Part shown: positions 11,189-22,587 of the stretch, one piece after another
Numbering within the stretch: the first letter of the stretch is position 1
How the letters are laid out: each line of letters starts with the position of its first letter
Assembly (NCBI GenBank): GCA_006937955.1
Contig: SSNP01000120.1
Span: forward strand, 1,538,855 to 1,602,854
DNA from: Pachypanchax playfairii
Lineage: Eukaryota; Chordata; Actinopteri; Cyprinodontiformes; Aplocheilidae
DNA length: 64,000 nt
Direction: 5' to 3'
The notes under the pieces: generated by a model
What the model was told of the DNA's origin: nothing
The model's input: only the letters and a program-made list of their open reading frames with translations
Database searches by the model: none
Translations under genes and position numbers: made by a program

Positions 11189-12705
11189 CAGGGTGGGCCA
11201 TTTATATGGATACACCTTAATAAAATGGGAATGGTTGGTGACATTAACATCCTGTTTGTGGCACATTATGTGAGGGGGAAAAAGATGGGTGGTGACCATG
11301 GTGGCCATTTTGAAGTCGGCCATCTTGGATCCAACTTTTATTTTTTCAATAGGAAGAGGGTCATGTGACACATCAAACTTATTGGTAATTTCACAAGAAA
11401 AACAATTGTGTGCTCGGTGTTAATGTAATTTTATTCTTTCATGAGTTATTTACAACTTTCTCTTTGTTCACAGCCATTGACATGTCGAAGAGGTTAACAC
11501 GTGAGGAGCAGATCGAAATTGTGTTGATATCTGGTGAACGCAGTAACCGGGTCATTGCAGCAGATTTCAATGCAAGACACCCTACGAGACCACCCATCTC
11601 CCATGCTACAGTTAGCAATCTGTTTGCTAAGTTTCGTGAAACTGGTTCAGTGTTGGATTTGCTAAAATGTGGACGTATGAAAACTGTCACTAATGAAGAA
11701 ACATCAGTGGCTGTCCTAGCTTCATTCAGCAAGAGCCCACAGCGTAGCACTCGCCGCATGTCACTGGAGAGTGGCATTAGTTGAACATCCCTTCGGCGGA
11801 TATAAGCTACTCACAAATGGCACCCTTACAAACTCCAGCTACTGCAGCATCTCAATGAGGATGTCCCCTATCGGCGCACAGAATTTGCAGAATGGGCAAA
11901 ACAAAAATTGGAACAGGACCCTCAGTTCACGCAGAAGATTTTGTTCAGTGATGAGTCAAACTTTTATGTGAATGGTGAAGTTAAAAAACAAAACCACCGC
12001 TATTGGTCTGACACTAACCCACATTGGATAGATCCCTCCAAGACTGTTGGAACAAAAAACATGTTGGTATGGTGTGGTATATGGGGTACAAAGATAGTGG
12101 GGCCATTCTTCATCAATGGAAACCTCAAGGCCACTGGATATTTGAAATTGCTACATGATGATGTGTTTCCCTCTTTATGCACTGAAGCTGGCATGTTCCC
12201 TGAGTTTTTCCAGCAAGATGGTGCACCACCACATTATGGGTGTCAGGTCCGAGCATTCCTAGATGAACAGTTTCCTGGAAAGTGGATTGGTCGTCGTGGG
12301 CCAGCTGAATGGCCCCCAAGGTCTCCCGATTTGACCCCCTTAGACTTTTATCTTTGGGGTCATCTGAAGGCAATTGTCTATGGTGTGAAGATACGAGATG
12401 TGCAGCACCTGAAACTACGGATACTGGAAGCCTGTGCCGGCATTTCTCCTGCGGTGTTGCTATCAGTGTGTGAAGAGTGGGAGAAGAGGGTTGCATTGAC
12501 AATCCAACACAATGGGCAGCACATTGAACACATTTATAAGTGGTCAGAAACTTGTGAAAGAATAAAGTTATGTTAAAACCAAGCACACTATTGCTTTTTT
12601 TGGTGAAATTACCAATAAGTTTGATGTGTCACATGCCCCTCTTCCAATTGAAAAAACAACAGTTGGATGCAAGATGGCCGACTTCAAAATGGCCACCATG
12701 GCTGG
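11189..12705 (+). mobile_element. Mariner-like transposon, 3' end truncated
   Basis: The left terminus CAGGGTGGGCCATTTATATG follows a TA that is part of the arm-1 ZNF intron (GCGATAATA; arm 2 has GCAATAATATAAAG). The subterminal block ATTTTGAAGTCGGCCATCTT recurs inverted near 12,670-12,700, but the final outer terminus is missing, so the right end is truncated at about 12,705. Confidence 0.8.
11482..12576 (+). pseudogene. Mariner-superfamily transposase, broken by stops and a frameshift
   Basis: An ATG starts MSKRLTREEQIEIVLISGER and a helix-turn-helix region with ATVSNLFAKFRETGS, which stops at about 11,784. A second frame carries the catalytic half: SDESNFYVNGEV (first Asp), FFQQDGAPPH (second Asp) and WPPRSPDLTPLDFYLWG (third Asp in PLDF). 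Between the second and third acidic residues there are 41 residues, which fits a DD41D lineage rather than classical DD34D mariner. The middle (about 11,784-11,905) has lost frame, so no functional protein is expected. Confidence 0.8.
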
Positions 12706-12969
12706 GGGTCTGAAGCCAACGACTTACAGATGGCCGAGGTGATTTTTGAAGCATTTCTGGCTGCATATTTCATGATATATTTGCCTCTGCCAGTGACTCA
12801 CTGGCAGAGGATTTTTATGAGAAAATAGCAAATTTCCACTTTTTACTTTGTTTTGTTCAGCAAAACCTCTCAAAAACATGGGGGGGACATGTCCCCCCTG
12901 TTCCCCCCATAAACAAGGCCCATGTGCACACCAAGTTTTAACTAAGATGTTAAATCATTTGGTATCTGA
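12706..12969. repeat. Two short palindromes and the residual ZNF intron
   Basis: CCTCTGCCAGTGA (12,784-12,796) pairs perfectly with 12,798-12,810 around a single C. GGGGGGACATGTCCCCCC (12,881-12,898) is an 18-bp perfect palindrome. From about 12,935 the sequence aligns with arm 2 at 55,800 (AAGATGTTAAATCATTTG). Confidence 0.7.
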
Positions 12970-13056
12970 AAAACAAGGCTGAAGTTGGTTTCCATTTCTA
13001 GCTTCCGATTCAGGAAATGGCTAAAGGGCAATTTTTCCGCACTATAAGGTGTACCT

Positions 13057-13127
13057 AATAAACGAGAGTCAGTTGGGCCTGCGGCGAACGCAGCGGCGAA
13101 CGCAGGCCCAACCGACTCTCGTTTATT
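13057..13127. repeat. 27-bp inverted repeat hairpin
   Basis: Arms at 13,057-13,083 and 13,101-13,127 pair with one mismatch; the outer part is AATAAACGAGAGTC. The loop is GC-rich and has a short internal repeat (GGCGAACGCA). Confidence 0.75.
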
Positions 13128-13261
13128 CTCGTTTATTGGCTCGTTTAGGTGTTTGCCGTGTGAATCAAAAATCTCAGAGACGAATCCGAATCGCAAAAAA
13201 GTACCACTGATGACGAGTAAAACACATCTCAAAGAATAAATAAGGCCCCAATTGCAAAAAA

Positions 13262-14370
13262 CGGGCGGTCTCCTTTAAGAGAGTGGATGCTTTTAAAGCA
13301 AGCTGGAAAACGTTTGGCAGCCTCCTCTGTGCACAACCTGGTGAATGTAGTGAAGACAAGCAATACTGACAGTTATTCTAACATTCAGAGGGTTCTTTTC
13401 TTGTCCCTTACACTGCCCTTGAGCAGTGCTGCATGTGAAAGGGGATTTTCACATTTGAATATCATAAAAAGCAAGTACAGATCTTGCCTATCAGACTCTC
13501 GCCTCTCATCTCTAATGCACATTCTGCTGTCTAATGCCGCTTTTCCACCGACAGAACACGGTGCGGCTCGGTTCACTTTAGCCCCCTGCGGACTCTTTTT
13601 CACCGCCTTTCTCGGGTCTAAACCGCGTCATTCCGCGCCAACCCGGACTCTTTTTTCAGACCACCTCCTCGATGGTCCGAAGCGGCAAAAAGCGGGCCCA
13701 CACGCCCACCTGTCTACTGATTGGTCCAGTAAACTGCTACCAGTGACACGACTACTACGTAGTGGTAGCCCCTGATTGGTCCGGCTGTGTGTGGTGTTCA
13801 CGTGGTGTGATATAGAAGCGCTCCCGCAAAAGGCTTTATAATAAAAACTCCCAGCAACCATACAAATATTTTATTTTAAAATAAAATTGACTTTGGACAA
13901 TGGCGACTTCCTCCACAAGAACCAAAAATCAAACCAACCAAAATGAACCATAGACAGAGCGCAAAGTACAAAAACACACGTATATCCGCCATTGTTGTTG
14001 TTGTTTCACGCGCTGTGACGTCGAGGAAAAAGACTTTTGCGCGCCGCTTTTCATAGCCAGATGGGCACGCCCCTATCCCCACTTACGTCCGCTTTATGTT
14101 TCCACTGCCTCAAGCGAGTTGATCCGCGCTATACTGTACCGCTCTCAAGCGCGCCGTGCCGATTTGTCGGTGGAAAAGGGGCTTAAGTTCACCACAGAGA
14201 CCTTTGACCCGACACCAGCTGTAGCCTTGTGGATGCAAACAGCTAATCGCAGGCTGAACCAAGGAGACAAGAGTAGGCCTGGCACATCCACATCCTCTGC
14301 TGTTTGTGAAATAGAGGAAGAAAGTCAGAATGAGACTGAGACTGAGACTGAGGATGAGGACATTCTGTAG
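13262..14370 (+). pseudogene. hAT transposase C-terminal dimerisation domain, split by a MITE
   Basis: The plus frame reads WMLLKQAGKRLAASSVHNLV, then LPLSSAACERGFSHLNIIKS and SDSRLSSLMHILLS. This is the hAT C-terminal region typical of ZNF862/ZMYM6-like transposases. A 649-bp MITE interrupts at 13,535. After removal of one TAA copy the frame resumes at 14,184 with KFTTETFDPTPAVALWM and runs to an acidic tail and stop at 14,370. The N-terminal and catalytic parts are absent. Confidence 0.75.
13535..14183. mobile_element. Harbinger-like MITE with TAA target duplication
   Basis: The termini share the block GCC(G/C)CTTTTCCACCGACA and are flanked by TAA (13,532-13,534 and 14,184-14,186). Precise removal restores the surrounding hAT frame. 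TAA fits the TWA preference of PIF/Harbinger. A truncated relative lies at 40,838-40,922. Confidence 0.8.
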
Positions 14371-14689
14371 ATAACAGTACTTAAAAAAGTAACCATTGTA
14401 AATGCTTAAAAGCTGCTATTTCATAGGGTGTTCAGTGGTGTCAGTGTTAAAAAGCAGATATGAGCACTTTTAGTTTGCAGAGCTTGAAACACCATTATTG
14501 TTACGTGAAAGTTCCAAGGCTTCAGAGATCAGACATTCTGTTGCACTGCTTCTCTTCATTTTCAGTTGAAATTAAAGTACATGTAACATTGTCCATACAT
14601 CCCTCTCTTTTGTTCCTCCTGTGAGATGACCGCGAGAAAAATGTATTTAAAAACGTGAGGACCAAGCAACAACCCAAGGTTCTCCCCTG

Positions 14690-15367
14690 AGAACAAGACC
14701 AAAAATATTATGTGCACCCCTGGAAATAGAGCAACAGCAAGAGAATTCAACATCAATGAATTGATGGTACGGAAGTGGAGGAAGCAGGAAGATTGCTTGC
14801 GCCAGATGGATGGATGAAGAAAAGATGAGTGAGTAGCTGAGAGAAATTTACGTGAAGAGACAGGGTGGCTTTTTTCACACTGCTCCGTCCTTATTGGTAT
14901 GTGACTCCATGCGCGCCCATATTACCGATGGTGTTAAAAAACAAGTGAAGCACACTAATTCGGTGCTTGCCTTCATTCCGGGTGGACTGACTAAAGACCT
15001 CCAGCCGCTGGATATTGGTGTGAACAGAGCTTTCAAAGCGAGACTGAGAACTGCGTGGGAGCAGTGGATGACCAACGGTGAGCACATGTTCACCAAGACG
15101 GGGAGACAGCGCTGTGCGACATTTGCCACTATCTCCAAATGGATCGTGGATGCCTGGGCTGATGTATCAGTCTCAACTGTGGTCCGAGCTTTCCAAAAGG
15201 CAGGAATTGTCAGTGAACAGCCAGGCAACAGCAGCGACACTGACTCTGATAATGACAAGTTTGACCTGACGGAACCGGGACCGCTGAATGCCGTACTCGC
15301 CCAGCTGTTAAACTCAGACACTGAACACGAAGAGTTTGAGGGATTCGAGGATGACGAACTGAACTGA
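14690..15367 (+). pseudogene. Pogo/jerky-type DDE_1 transposase, internally deleted
   Basis: An N-terminal helix-turn-helix remnant reads NRATAREFNINELMVRKWRK (about 14,727-14,787). It is followed by a deletion and the C-terminal part from 14,852: LLVCDSMRAHITDGVKKQV, IPGGLTKDLQPLDIGVNRAF, then WIVDAW and an acidic tail ending EDDELN at 15,367. The CDSMRAH Asp and the LQPLD motif are typical of the DDE_1 fold in pogo/JRK-like proteins. The upstream catalytic Asp region is missing. Confidence 0.75.
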
Positions 15368-15985
15368 GAAAGTGAGTTTTACTTGTTTACGCCTTAAGAT
15401 ATTGTAAATATGGACATTAACATTTGAACGACATTGATTTATTATTGCTTTGCACTATTTTGAGAGTTACGGTACTGTATTTTGAGTGCACCCACGTTTG
15501 ATTTACCGTAGCAGGATAAGTCTGTTTCTTTTCCCTGATTCAATAAACACGTGAAAGATCCTCTTCACATTTGTGAATGCTCTAACTACTGTGCGCTGGT
15601 TTGTACCGGCAATTTATTAAGGTAATGATGAGTTTGACCTGACAGAACCGGGACCGCTGAATTCCATACTCACCCAGCTATTAAACTCGGACACTGTAGA
15701 CAAAGAATTTGAGGATGATGAACTGAACTAAAAAAGTGATCTTTACGTGTTTACGCTTGAAGATATTGTGAATATGAACATTAATGTTTGAACGACGTTG
15801 ATTTATTGTCATTGCTTTGCATTATTTTGAGTTACGTTACTGTATTTTGATTGCACCTACGTTTGATTCACCATAGCGGGATAAGTTTGGTTCTTTTCCC
15901 TGATTCAATAAACACGTAAAAGTTCCTCTTCACGTTTGTGAATGCACTAAAAACGCTGGTTTGTATTTTATTACGGTAATAAAGT
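15250..15985 (+). repeat. Tandem duplication of the pogo-like 3' end (~370 bp x 2)
   Basis: The coding tail plus 3' UTR beginning AAGTTTGACCTGACGGAACC (15,250-15,621) repeats with about 10 percent divergence at 15,622-15,985. The second unit has its own copy of the C-terminal codons and stop. Confidence 0.75.
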
Positions 15986-16106
15986 TTGATTGACTGACTT
16001 ATCTGACTGTTTTGTTGGCATTCCCTTTAGCGCAGCTCCATCTAGTGGATGCATGTGAACCCAGCAACTTCTATTCAATGCGCCATATTTTGCGGTGCAC
16101 CCTATA

Positions 16107-17006
16107 CACTCACCGGCCACTTTGTTAGGTACACCATGCTAGTAACGGGTTGGACCCCCTTTTGCCTTCAGAACTGCCTCAATTCTTCGTAGCATAGATT
16201 CAACAAGGTGCTGGAAGCATTCTTCAGAGAGTTTGGTCCATATTGACATGATGGCATCACACAGTTGGCGCAGATTTGTCGGCTGCACATCCATGATGCG
16301 AATCTCCCGTTCCACCACATCCCAAAGATGCTCTATTGGATTGAGATCTGGTGACTGTGGAGGCCATTTGAGTACAGTGAACTCATTGTCATGTTCAAGA
16401 AACCAGTCCGAGATGATTCCAGCTTTATGACATGGCGCATTATCCTGCTGAAAGTAGCCATCAGAAGTTGGGTACATTGTGGTCATAAAGGGATGGACAT
16501 GGTCAGCAACAATACTCAGGTAGGCTGTGGCGTTGTAACGATGCTCAATTGGTACCAAGGGGTTCTTCTGCCTACCTTGGTTGTAACGAGCGGTTATTTG
16601 AGTCACTGTTGCCTTTCTATCAGCTCGAACCAGTCTGGCCATTCTCCTCTGACCTCTGGCATCAACAAGGCATTTCCGCCCACAGAACTGCAGCTCACTG
16701 GATATTTTTTCTTTTTCGGACCATTCTTTGTAAACCCTAGAGATGGTTGTGCGTGAAAATCCAAGTAGATCAGCAGTTTCTGAAATACTCAGACCAGCCA
16801 TTCTGGCACCAACAACCATGCCACGTTCAAAGTCACTCAAATCACCTTTCTTCCCCATACTGATGCTCGGTTTGAACTGCAGGAGATTGTCTTGACCATG
16901 TGTACATGCCTAAATGCACTGAGTTGCTGCCATGTAATTGGCTGATTAGAAATTAAGTGTTAATAAGCAGTTGGACAGGTGTACCTAATAAAGTGGCCGG
17001 TGAGTG
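16107..17006 (-). mobile_element. Tc1-like transposon, internally deleted copy
   Basis: Inverted termini CACTCACCGGCCACTTTGTT and complement, flanked by TA (16,105-16,106 and 17,007-17,008), 900 bp. It is nested in the pogo-like element. A second, truncated copy of the family begins at 27,733. Confidence 0.85.
16139..16858 (-). pseudogene. Tc1-like transposase lacking the first catalytic Asp
   Basis: The 239-residue frame starts MGKKGDLSDFERGMVVGARM with a paired-like helix-turn-helix (SISETADLLGFSRTTISRVY). It jumps from RYNQGRQK straight to PLVPIEHRYNATAYL, which deletes about 100 residues including the expected WSDES motif. FQQDNAPCHKA (second Asp) and SPDLNPIEHLW (Glu) remain. The frame is open but catalysis should be impossible. 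Confidence 0.85.
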
Positions 17007-17255
17007 TATATGAACAAAGTTTTAAAATAAGCCATTCATTGAAGGTGCGCCTTATAATCCGATGCGCCTTATAGTGTAGAAAATACGGTACACCAAATTT
17101 TCTCCACTCCAAGCATCTTTAATCTGATCTAGTCTAAAAACTACAATAGCTAGACATTTCTAACCTTAACTAGATTGTTCTACACTAATAGCAGAACAAT
17201 TAGAACCCACTCTGTGAATTGTGAAACCTTTCTGTGATTTGTGAAATTTCATTAA

Positions 17256-17606
17256 ACAGGCCATTTCATACAAATTTCAGGACTTTGTGGTTATTTAAGT
17301 ATTTACCTATAATATGAAACATTTTATATCTAAAAAACATTAGGAAACACTAATTAAGGGACCTTTCAATCTGTCTGCATTAAAATTCGGGTGGTTCCGG
17401 CTCCTTCAGTCAGGCTGCTTTGTGAGCAGCTCATTCATATTTATTATTCGAATTTGCTGGACTCAGATTGGCTAACAAACTAGCCTATGAGAGCAAGGCT
17501 TCCTGTTTCCTGCCCCGCTGCGCATGGCAACAGGGCACATAGTTTCTTCCTGTTTGCTACTTCTTATGCTAACAGCTTTTAGCCAGCAGCATGTTAGGCG
17601 TGGTTT
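17256..17606 (+). mobile_element. TTAA-family repeat, copy D (3' truncated)
   Basis: The left end follows TTAA (17,252-17,255) with ACAGGCCATTTCATACAAAT, and the shared blocks run to GCATGTTAGGCGTGGTTT. The second half of the family and its right TTAA are missing. It is inserted in the left arm of the P element. Confidence 0.75.
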
Positions 17607-18317
17607 ACTTAGATATCAACACTCCGGGGTGCTGACTGTCAGCCCGGTTGGACGGTGAGTGATCAGCTTTCAGAAAAATACTCATAACTCGATGAATTAT
17701 TCACAGATTTACAAACGGTTTGCTTTATTACAAACCCTATTATTCACAGGCCTAAGATGAAATACTTCCACATGTTGAAATTACCGGGTTTGCTTTCAAA
17801 GCACGACTTAAGTGTGAATATGTCCCGTTTAGACTATTTCTGGGTTATCAGGGTTGAGATAACAATCTATATTTCTAACAGAGTTTTACAAAACCAACAA
17901 CAATTTTACAACAACCAAATTTTTGTGTAAACGGCTGTCTTTGTGGATGTTTTTGTCCTTGGCTAGGCTGCCGTGGTCCACCGCTTGCTGTAGCCTACAA
18001 TGTTGATATTTAACGTCAGTGTTAGCTGCTCGTTCGCTTAAGCCCTGAGCCTCTTTTTTTTAGAGTTTTGCTCGAAAAGGACATGCCTGTAATTAAACAA
18101 GTATATTTATGTGACCATAAGATCTATTTGATTACTTTTAGTCAAATATTAAAGGGAACCCGTGTGAAATTTGTTAAGATGTGTAAATATCAGTTTATGT
18201 GTTATTGTCAAAGTGTAAATACACATGGTACATTATAAAAACTTTTTTGGAAAATTTGAAGGGTTTTTTAAAAAAAAAGATATAAAAAGAAAATATTCAC
18301 TTTAAAATTGGCCATAT
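17607..18317. other. P-element 5' interior, no gene recognised
   Basis: Non-coding in all frames examined. A GGTGAGTGATC at about 17,655 resembles a splice donor but no exon could be attached. Confidence 0.4.
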
Positions 18318-18426
18318 ATTGCTGGGTTTCACATGACGTTGCGTTGACGCCACCAAATGCAGATGGGGGTCAGGAAGTAACCGCCGCTGCACAGAACCCT
18401 ATCGTCTCTGCTGACTCAGCTTAAAA

Positions 18427-18646
18427 ATGCCCAAAATCTGTGCGGTTTACGGTTGTTGCAACAGCTCTAATCGAGAGAAAGACAAACGTTTTTTTTTTTG
18501 TGTCTCTAAAGTCGTGTGCCACAAAGATCTTAATTTTAAAAAACTTACCGAAAGAAGACGGCAGAAATGGATCACTTATCTCCGGCTAAAAACATGAGGC
18601 GCAGAAACGGACAATGCTAGAGTTTGCAGCGATCACTTTCTAAAAG
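18427..18646 (+). pseudogene. THAP zinc-finger domain exon (damaged)
   Basis: ATG then PKICAVYGCCNSSNREKDKR, a poly-T run, then RRQKWITYLRL and VCSDHFLKG before a GTAAGG donor. This gives the C-x4-C ... C-x2-H pattern of a THAP DNA-binding domain. A TGA interrupts after RLKT and the poly-T tract may have changed length. Confidence 0.7.
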
Positions 18647-19000
18647 GTAAGGGTTTAATAAATGTTCTAGTGTTTTAGTGAATATTTACTTAGAAACACA
18701 TCTACAAAAATGGCAGGTAAACAAGTTTTCCTCTGGCAACAAACCACGTTTTTATGGGGTGTTCTGTGGATCTCTGTGAATGGTTGACCTATAATCTAAA
18801 AATATATAGAGAGAAATTACTTAAAATCAAACAAATCTAATGGAAATTTGAAAAGGCTTAATAAAGTATTTACATGTAGATACAACCACATAAACACACT
18901 CGTCATTAGCGTTAGCAATAGTATTATTATCACAAATTAAAAGTAGCACAACTCACGACTTACCCGTGCAAAAACAAGACGACAGCCATTTAAAGCTTCT

Positions 19001-19273
19001 CTAGATCCTAAGCCGTTGACCCAAACTGATACAAAATAGTTGTAGGCTTCCAGGCTTTTGAAGGCTTTCATTTGATTTGCTGTGTAAAAAGAGGTATGCA
19101 GGATGAGAGTTTGTTATGTCGATAGCTTCAATACAGGATAAATCCTCCAGACTGTATTTAAAGTCTGATTTTTTTAAACTATACGGGTCATAACCTAAAT
19201 GAAGATTTATTTTTTCGCGATATCGCGTCTGTGCTAGTCCATTTAAAGCCTTACTATAGTTGCTTTCCGACAT
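19001..19273 (-). pseudogene. First exon(s) of a fish transposon-associated protein (unknown function)
   Basis: ATG at 19,273 gives MSESNYSKALNGLAQTRYRE, then KINLHLGYDPYSL. After a likely intron with acceptor TTTTACACAG, the sequence reads MKAFKSLEAYNYFVSVWVNG. The Tyr-rich opening, the R-Y-x2-K-(I/L)-x-L and DPY patterns, and the FKSLEAYNYF block resemble the N-terminus of fish proteins that carry SWIM/YqaJ-type C-termini and travel with transposons. That comparison is from memory and uncertain. Confidence 0.45.
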
Positions 19274-19955
19274 CGCGCTGTGTTGTTGTGGCCGAGTGAA
19301 ACACTTCCTGACCCCCATTTGAGTTTCACGCGTTTTCCGAGTCACGTGAGTGAAACCCAGCAATTGATCATCTCTGTCTGTTACACCAACAGGTATAAAC
19401 TAGGGCTAAATTGCCCCTAATTTCCAAGTGGCTTGGTTTGTTGAAACATAAAAGTTAAATTGAGATATATTAAAAATAGACATTGCTGGCTTTGTGTTTA
19501 CAGAAATATAGAAGATCGACATGCCTGACTTTTGTTCAGCCTACGGATGTTCGAATTCCCGTTCTGTTGAATCAAGACAACGTGGGATAGCCTTTCATGT
19601 GTAAGATTTGACATTATAAACAGTGCTGCATTTACATGCTATAAGAAAGATTATTCTTTCCACATGCAAATAAGAAATTACGACTGTGGCATGTTCAAGC
19701 ACTGTTGTGGTCCTAGTATTTGGATGTTGGTCAACAATCCTACTAGTTTCACAGAGAAATTATGGTCATACATTATAAAAAATTATAATGTAAGAAAATA
19801 ATCCCTCAAATATATACCAGCTGTTTTGTTGGCAGATAAAAATGCAATCTGTTTTGCTTTTGAAAAATCATGAGAAAACTGGTTTTTAGAAATAATTGGA
19901 AACAGAGATAGTTTTAAGAGGTTCATTTTATTCATATTTTAACATATATTTTGAA

Positions 19956-20333
19956 CTGATTCTTTTAGCTTAGACAAATATCTTTAAGATGGTTATTTTT
20001 TACCTTATCCCAACATGTTTCAGTTGTGTCTGCAGCCTTCCTCAGGGATTGTCATCTGGATGTTGTAGATGAGGGGTTGGGGACGAGGGAGCCTACCAGC
20101 TCCTGCACACCTGGGACGCCATCCTCCAGGGACCTACTAACATCAGGGGGAGTGGCCGACACCATAGACCTGCGGTGTCGGCCACTCCCCTGTTAAAGGG
20201 GGCTTAAAAGACACGTCATCTACAATATCCAGATGAAAACCCCTGAGGAAAGCTGCAGACGCAGCCGAAACTTGTCGGGACAAGGTAAAATATACCCACC
20301 TTATATATATATTTCTAAGCTAAAAGAATCAGA
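19956..20333. repeat. Foldback repeat with ~105-bp arms
   Basis: Both ends read CTGATTCTTTTAGCTTAGA inward, followed by the shared TTTCAG/GGCTG-CTGCAG-TTCCTCAGG block. A 17-bp perfect hairpin GGGGAGTGGCCGACACC lies at 20,147-20,163, pairing with 20,174-20,190. It sits in intron 1 of the P transposase gene. Confidence 0.8.
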
Positions 20334-22587
20334 TCCAAATAGATGGAAACAGAGATGGTAAACTCAATGATCAGTCCGCTAACTGGTATTAAAATGTTTA
20401 ATTCTTGGAATACCCCATTTCTTGGTTACTCAATCATTGCATGTTTCTGTCTTAAGACCATCTATAACAATGGTTTTATGTTTGGCATTTGTTAATGTTA
20501 AAGGAAAGAAAGCTGAAAAATATTTACAATGATTTAAAAAGCTGTCTACCCTTATCATGTGTTAAAGATTTCCAAAAAATGAAGAAAGAAGGAGGCAGTG
20601 GGAAATTTCCATGAGAAGGGAGAACTTTGTGGTCTGTGCCAAGACAGTGATCTGCAGTGAGCATTTCAAGGCGGAAGACTATGACAGAACTGGACAGACT
20701 GTTCGCCTTAAAGCTGGTGTTGTGCCAACAATTTTCAGCTTCCCTGCTCATCTTCAAAGGGTAGGATATTTGCATAATTGGTAAACACAAATCCAAGGTG
20801 CATAAGCAAATAATCTGTTTATTGATTACATTTTATGCTTAAACTTTTAATTTTTGATAGATTAGGAATAAATGTGTTGTGTATTACAGCAGTTTATTCA
20901 ATTTTAACTACTTAAATTGTGTTTATTTTAGCTTGTTACAACAAAAAGCACAGCCAATTCTAGAAGATCTGAAGACCACCTGGACCAGTTGCTAGATGAA
21001 CCTAAGCTTGATGTGAGTTTGTGTTTAATATCACTTTAACGCTGGATTACTGTAACTCTTTTTATCATGAAGTACACAGAACGCATATATAAGTCTTCAG
21101 TTTATCCAAAATAGCATAGCATAGAGTTATAAAAGTAACTGTAGTTGATTTGCTTATTACAATTTTTTCATGAACTGTATTCATATAATTTGCAGAAGGA
21201 ATTAGAAGCCACTGGAGAAAAGCGCAAAGGACGAAAGCAGCAGGCCACTGACCACACATATGGATTGCCTGCTTGCCCCAAGGCTATTAAGGCCAAATTT
21301 GATGCAGCCTCTGCAAGAGTGAGGAAACTGGAGAAAAGATCAATGCCTTGACAAGAGAAGGGAGGGCAAAGAAAAACATGCAGTCTTCTTGTGGAGCTTA
21401 AGGACAAAAACCTTATCAACGAAGAACTGAATGACAAGCTTGAATGCTACTCAGGTAAAATTCCAATTTTACATTAACAAGTTTCATAGATTACATATTT
21501 TATGTATTTGAACATATTTAACAGTCTCACAACCCATTTACTTTTATAAGAAAGATATACTAAATCTCTGCAAATTGAATTTCAGACCTTCCAGTTCACG
21601 TTCTATCAAGGCAAGGTGTTGAGTACACACAGGACCAGAGAGATTTTGCCATTACGCTTCATCTGCATGGTCCAAAGGCATATAATTACCTCAGAGAGAC
21701 TCTGAAGATCAACCTCCCACATCCCAGTTCATTACAAAGGTATTTTAAACTACATTAAGCATATCTATGCCTCATACTGCCCCCCCACCCCCACCCCACT
21801 TCTTTGTCTCATATTATGTTTACTTACTGGCTACTGGCAGTAACCTTATGGGGGGAAGTGGCTGTGACTTTAAGATAGGGTTTTTTTCTAGCTTTCCATA
21901 ACCTTTAACATGAAGCACTGCCAATGTCAATCATGAAAGAATGAACTTATCCACTGTCCACAATAGGCTTGTGTGTGAAATGACTACTTTTTACTAATTT
22001 TTACTTAGGTGGCTGAGCTCTCTTGATGCTGGACCTTGTCTCAACCAAATGATGCTGGACATGTTGGGAAGACGACGCCAGGAAGACGAGGCGAAGTGTA
22101 AAAATGTCACCCTAATGTTGGACGCTATGGCCATAGAAAAGCACATCCACTATGATCCCCAGACACAAACCATGTCTGGATTTGTGGACATGGGGGATCG
22201 ATTGAACGAGACCGACATTGCTTCTGAGGCTCTTGTGTTTATGGTGGTTGGCCTTCAAGGCTATTGGAAGGCTCTGATTGCATAATATTTTACAAAGGCA
22301 CTAACACCGGAAACACAAAAAAATCTTGGTAGAGCATGCGCTGGAAGAGCTCCATCATCGTGGTATCAGGGTGGTGTGTATTACTATGGATGGCCATGCG
22401 TCCAACATGAGCATGTGTACACAACTAGGATGTTGTCTCAAAGCAAACCCCTGTGAGCCCTTGAAGACCCATTTCCCTCATCCTGTCACTCACGAGAACG
22501 TATCTGTTAATAATGGACGCTTGCCACATGTTGAAGCTGACGCGCAACATGTTTCAGGTAGCTGGTAGTGAAAATGAAAAAAAAAAA

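Larger units (their letters stand above)
13034..17086 (+). mobile_element. Pogo/Tigger-like element nested in the P-element left arm
   Basis: Terminal motif CCGCACTATAAGG(T/C)G(T/C)ACC occurs at about 13,037 and inverted at 17,044-17,085 (GCGCCTTATAGTGTAGAAAA, then TACGGTA). The insertion splits the P terminal arm at GGGCAATT|ACACC, whose unsplit form is visible in the right arm (GGGCAATTACACC, minus strand, near 26,560). The first few bases of the left terminus appear lost. Its cargo is a deleted transposase (14,690-15,367), a hAT fragment, a Harbinger-like MITE and a Tc1 copy. Confidence 0.65.
18318..19364. mobile_element. Inverted-repeat element carrying divergent first exons of two genes
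   Basis: Termini ATTGCTGGGTTTCAC and complement, with a second shared block GGGGGTCAGGAAGT inside each end, bound 1,047 bp. A THAP-like exon points rightward from 18,427 and another exon points leftward from 19,273. No target duplication could be settled. It lies upstream of the P transposase exon 1 and looks like a deletion derivative of a larger element with two oppositely transcribed genes. Confidence 0.65.

Noticed and set aside
12784..12810. Perfect hairpins read as transcription terminators
   Set aside because: Intrinsic terminators are not a feature of vertebrate nuclear genes, and none follows a gene end with a U-tract. They are more likely MITE debris.
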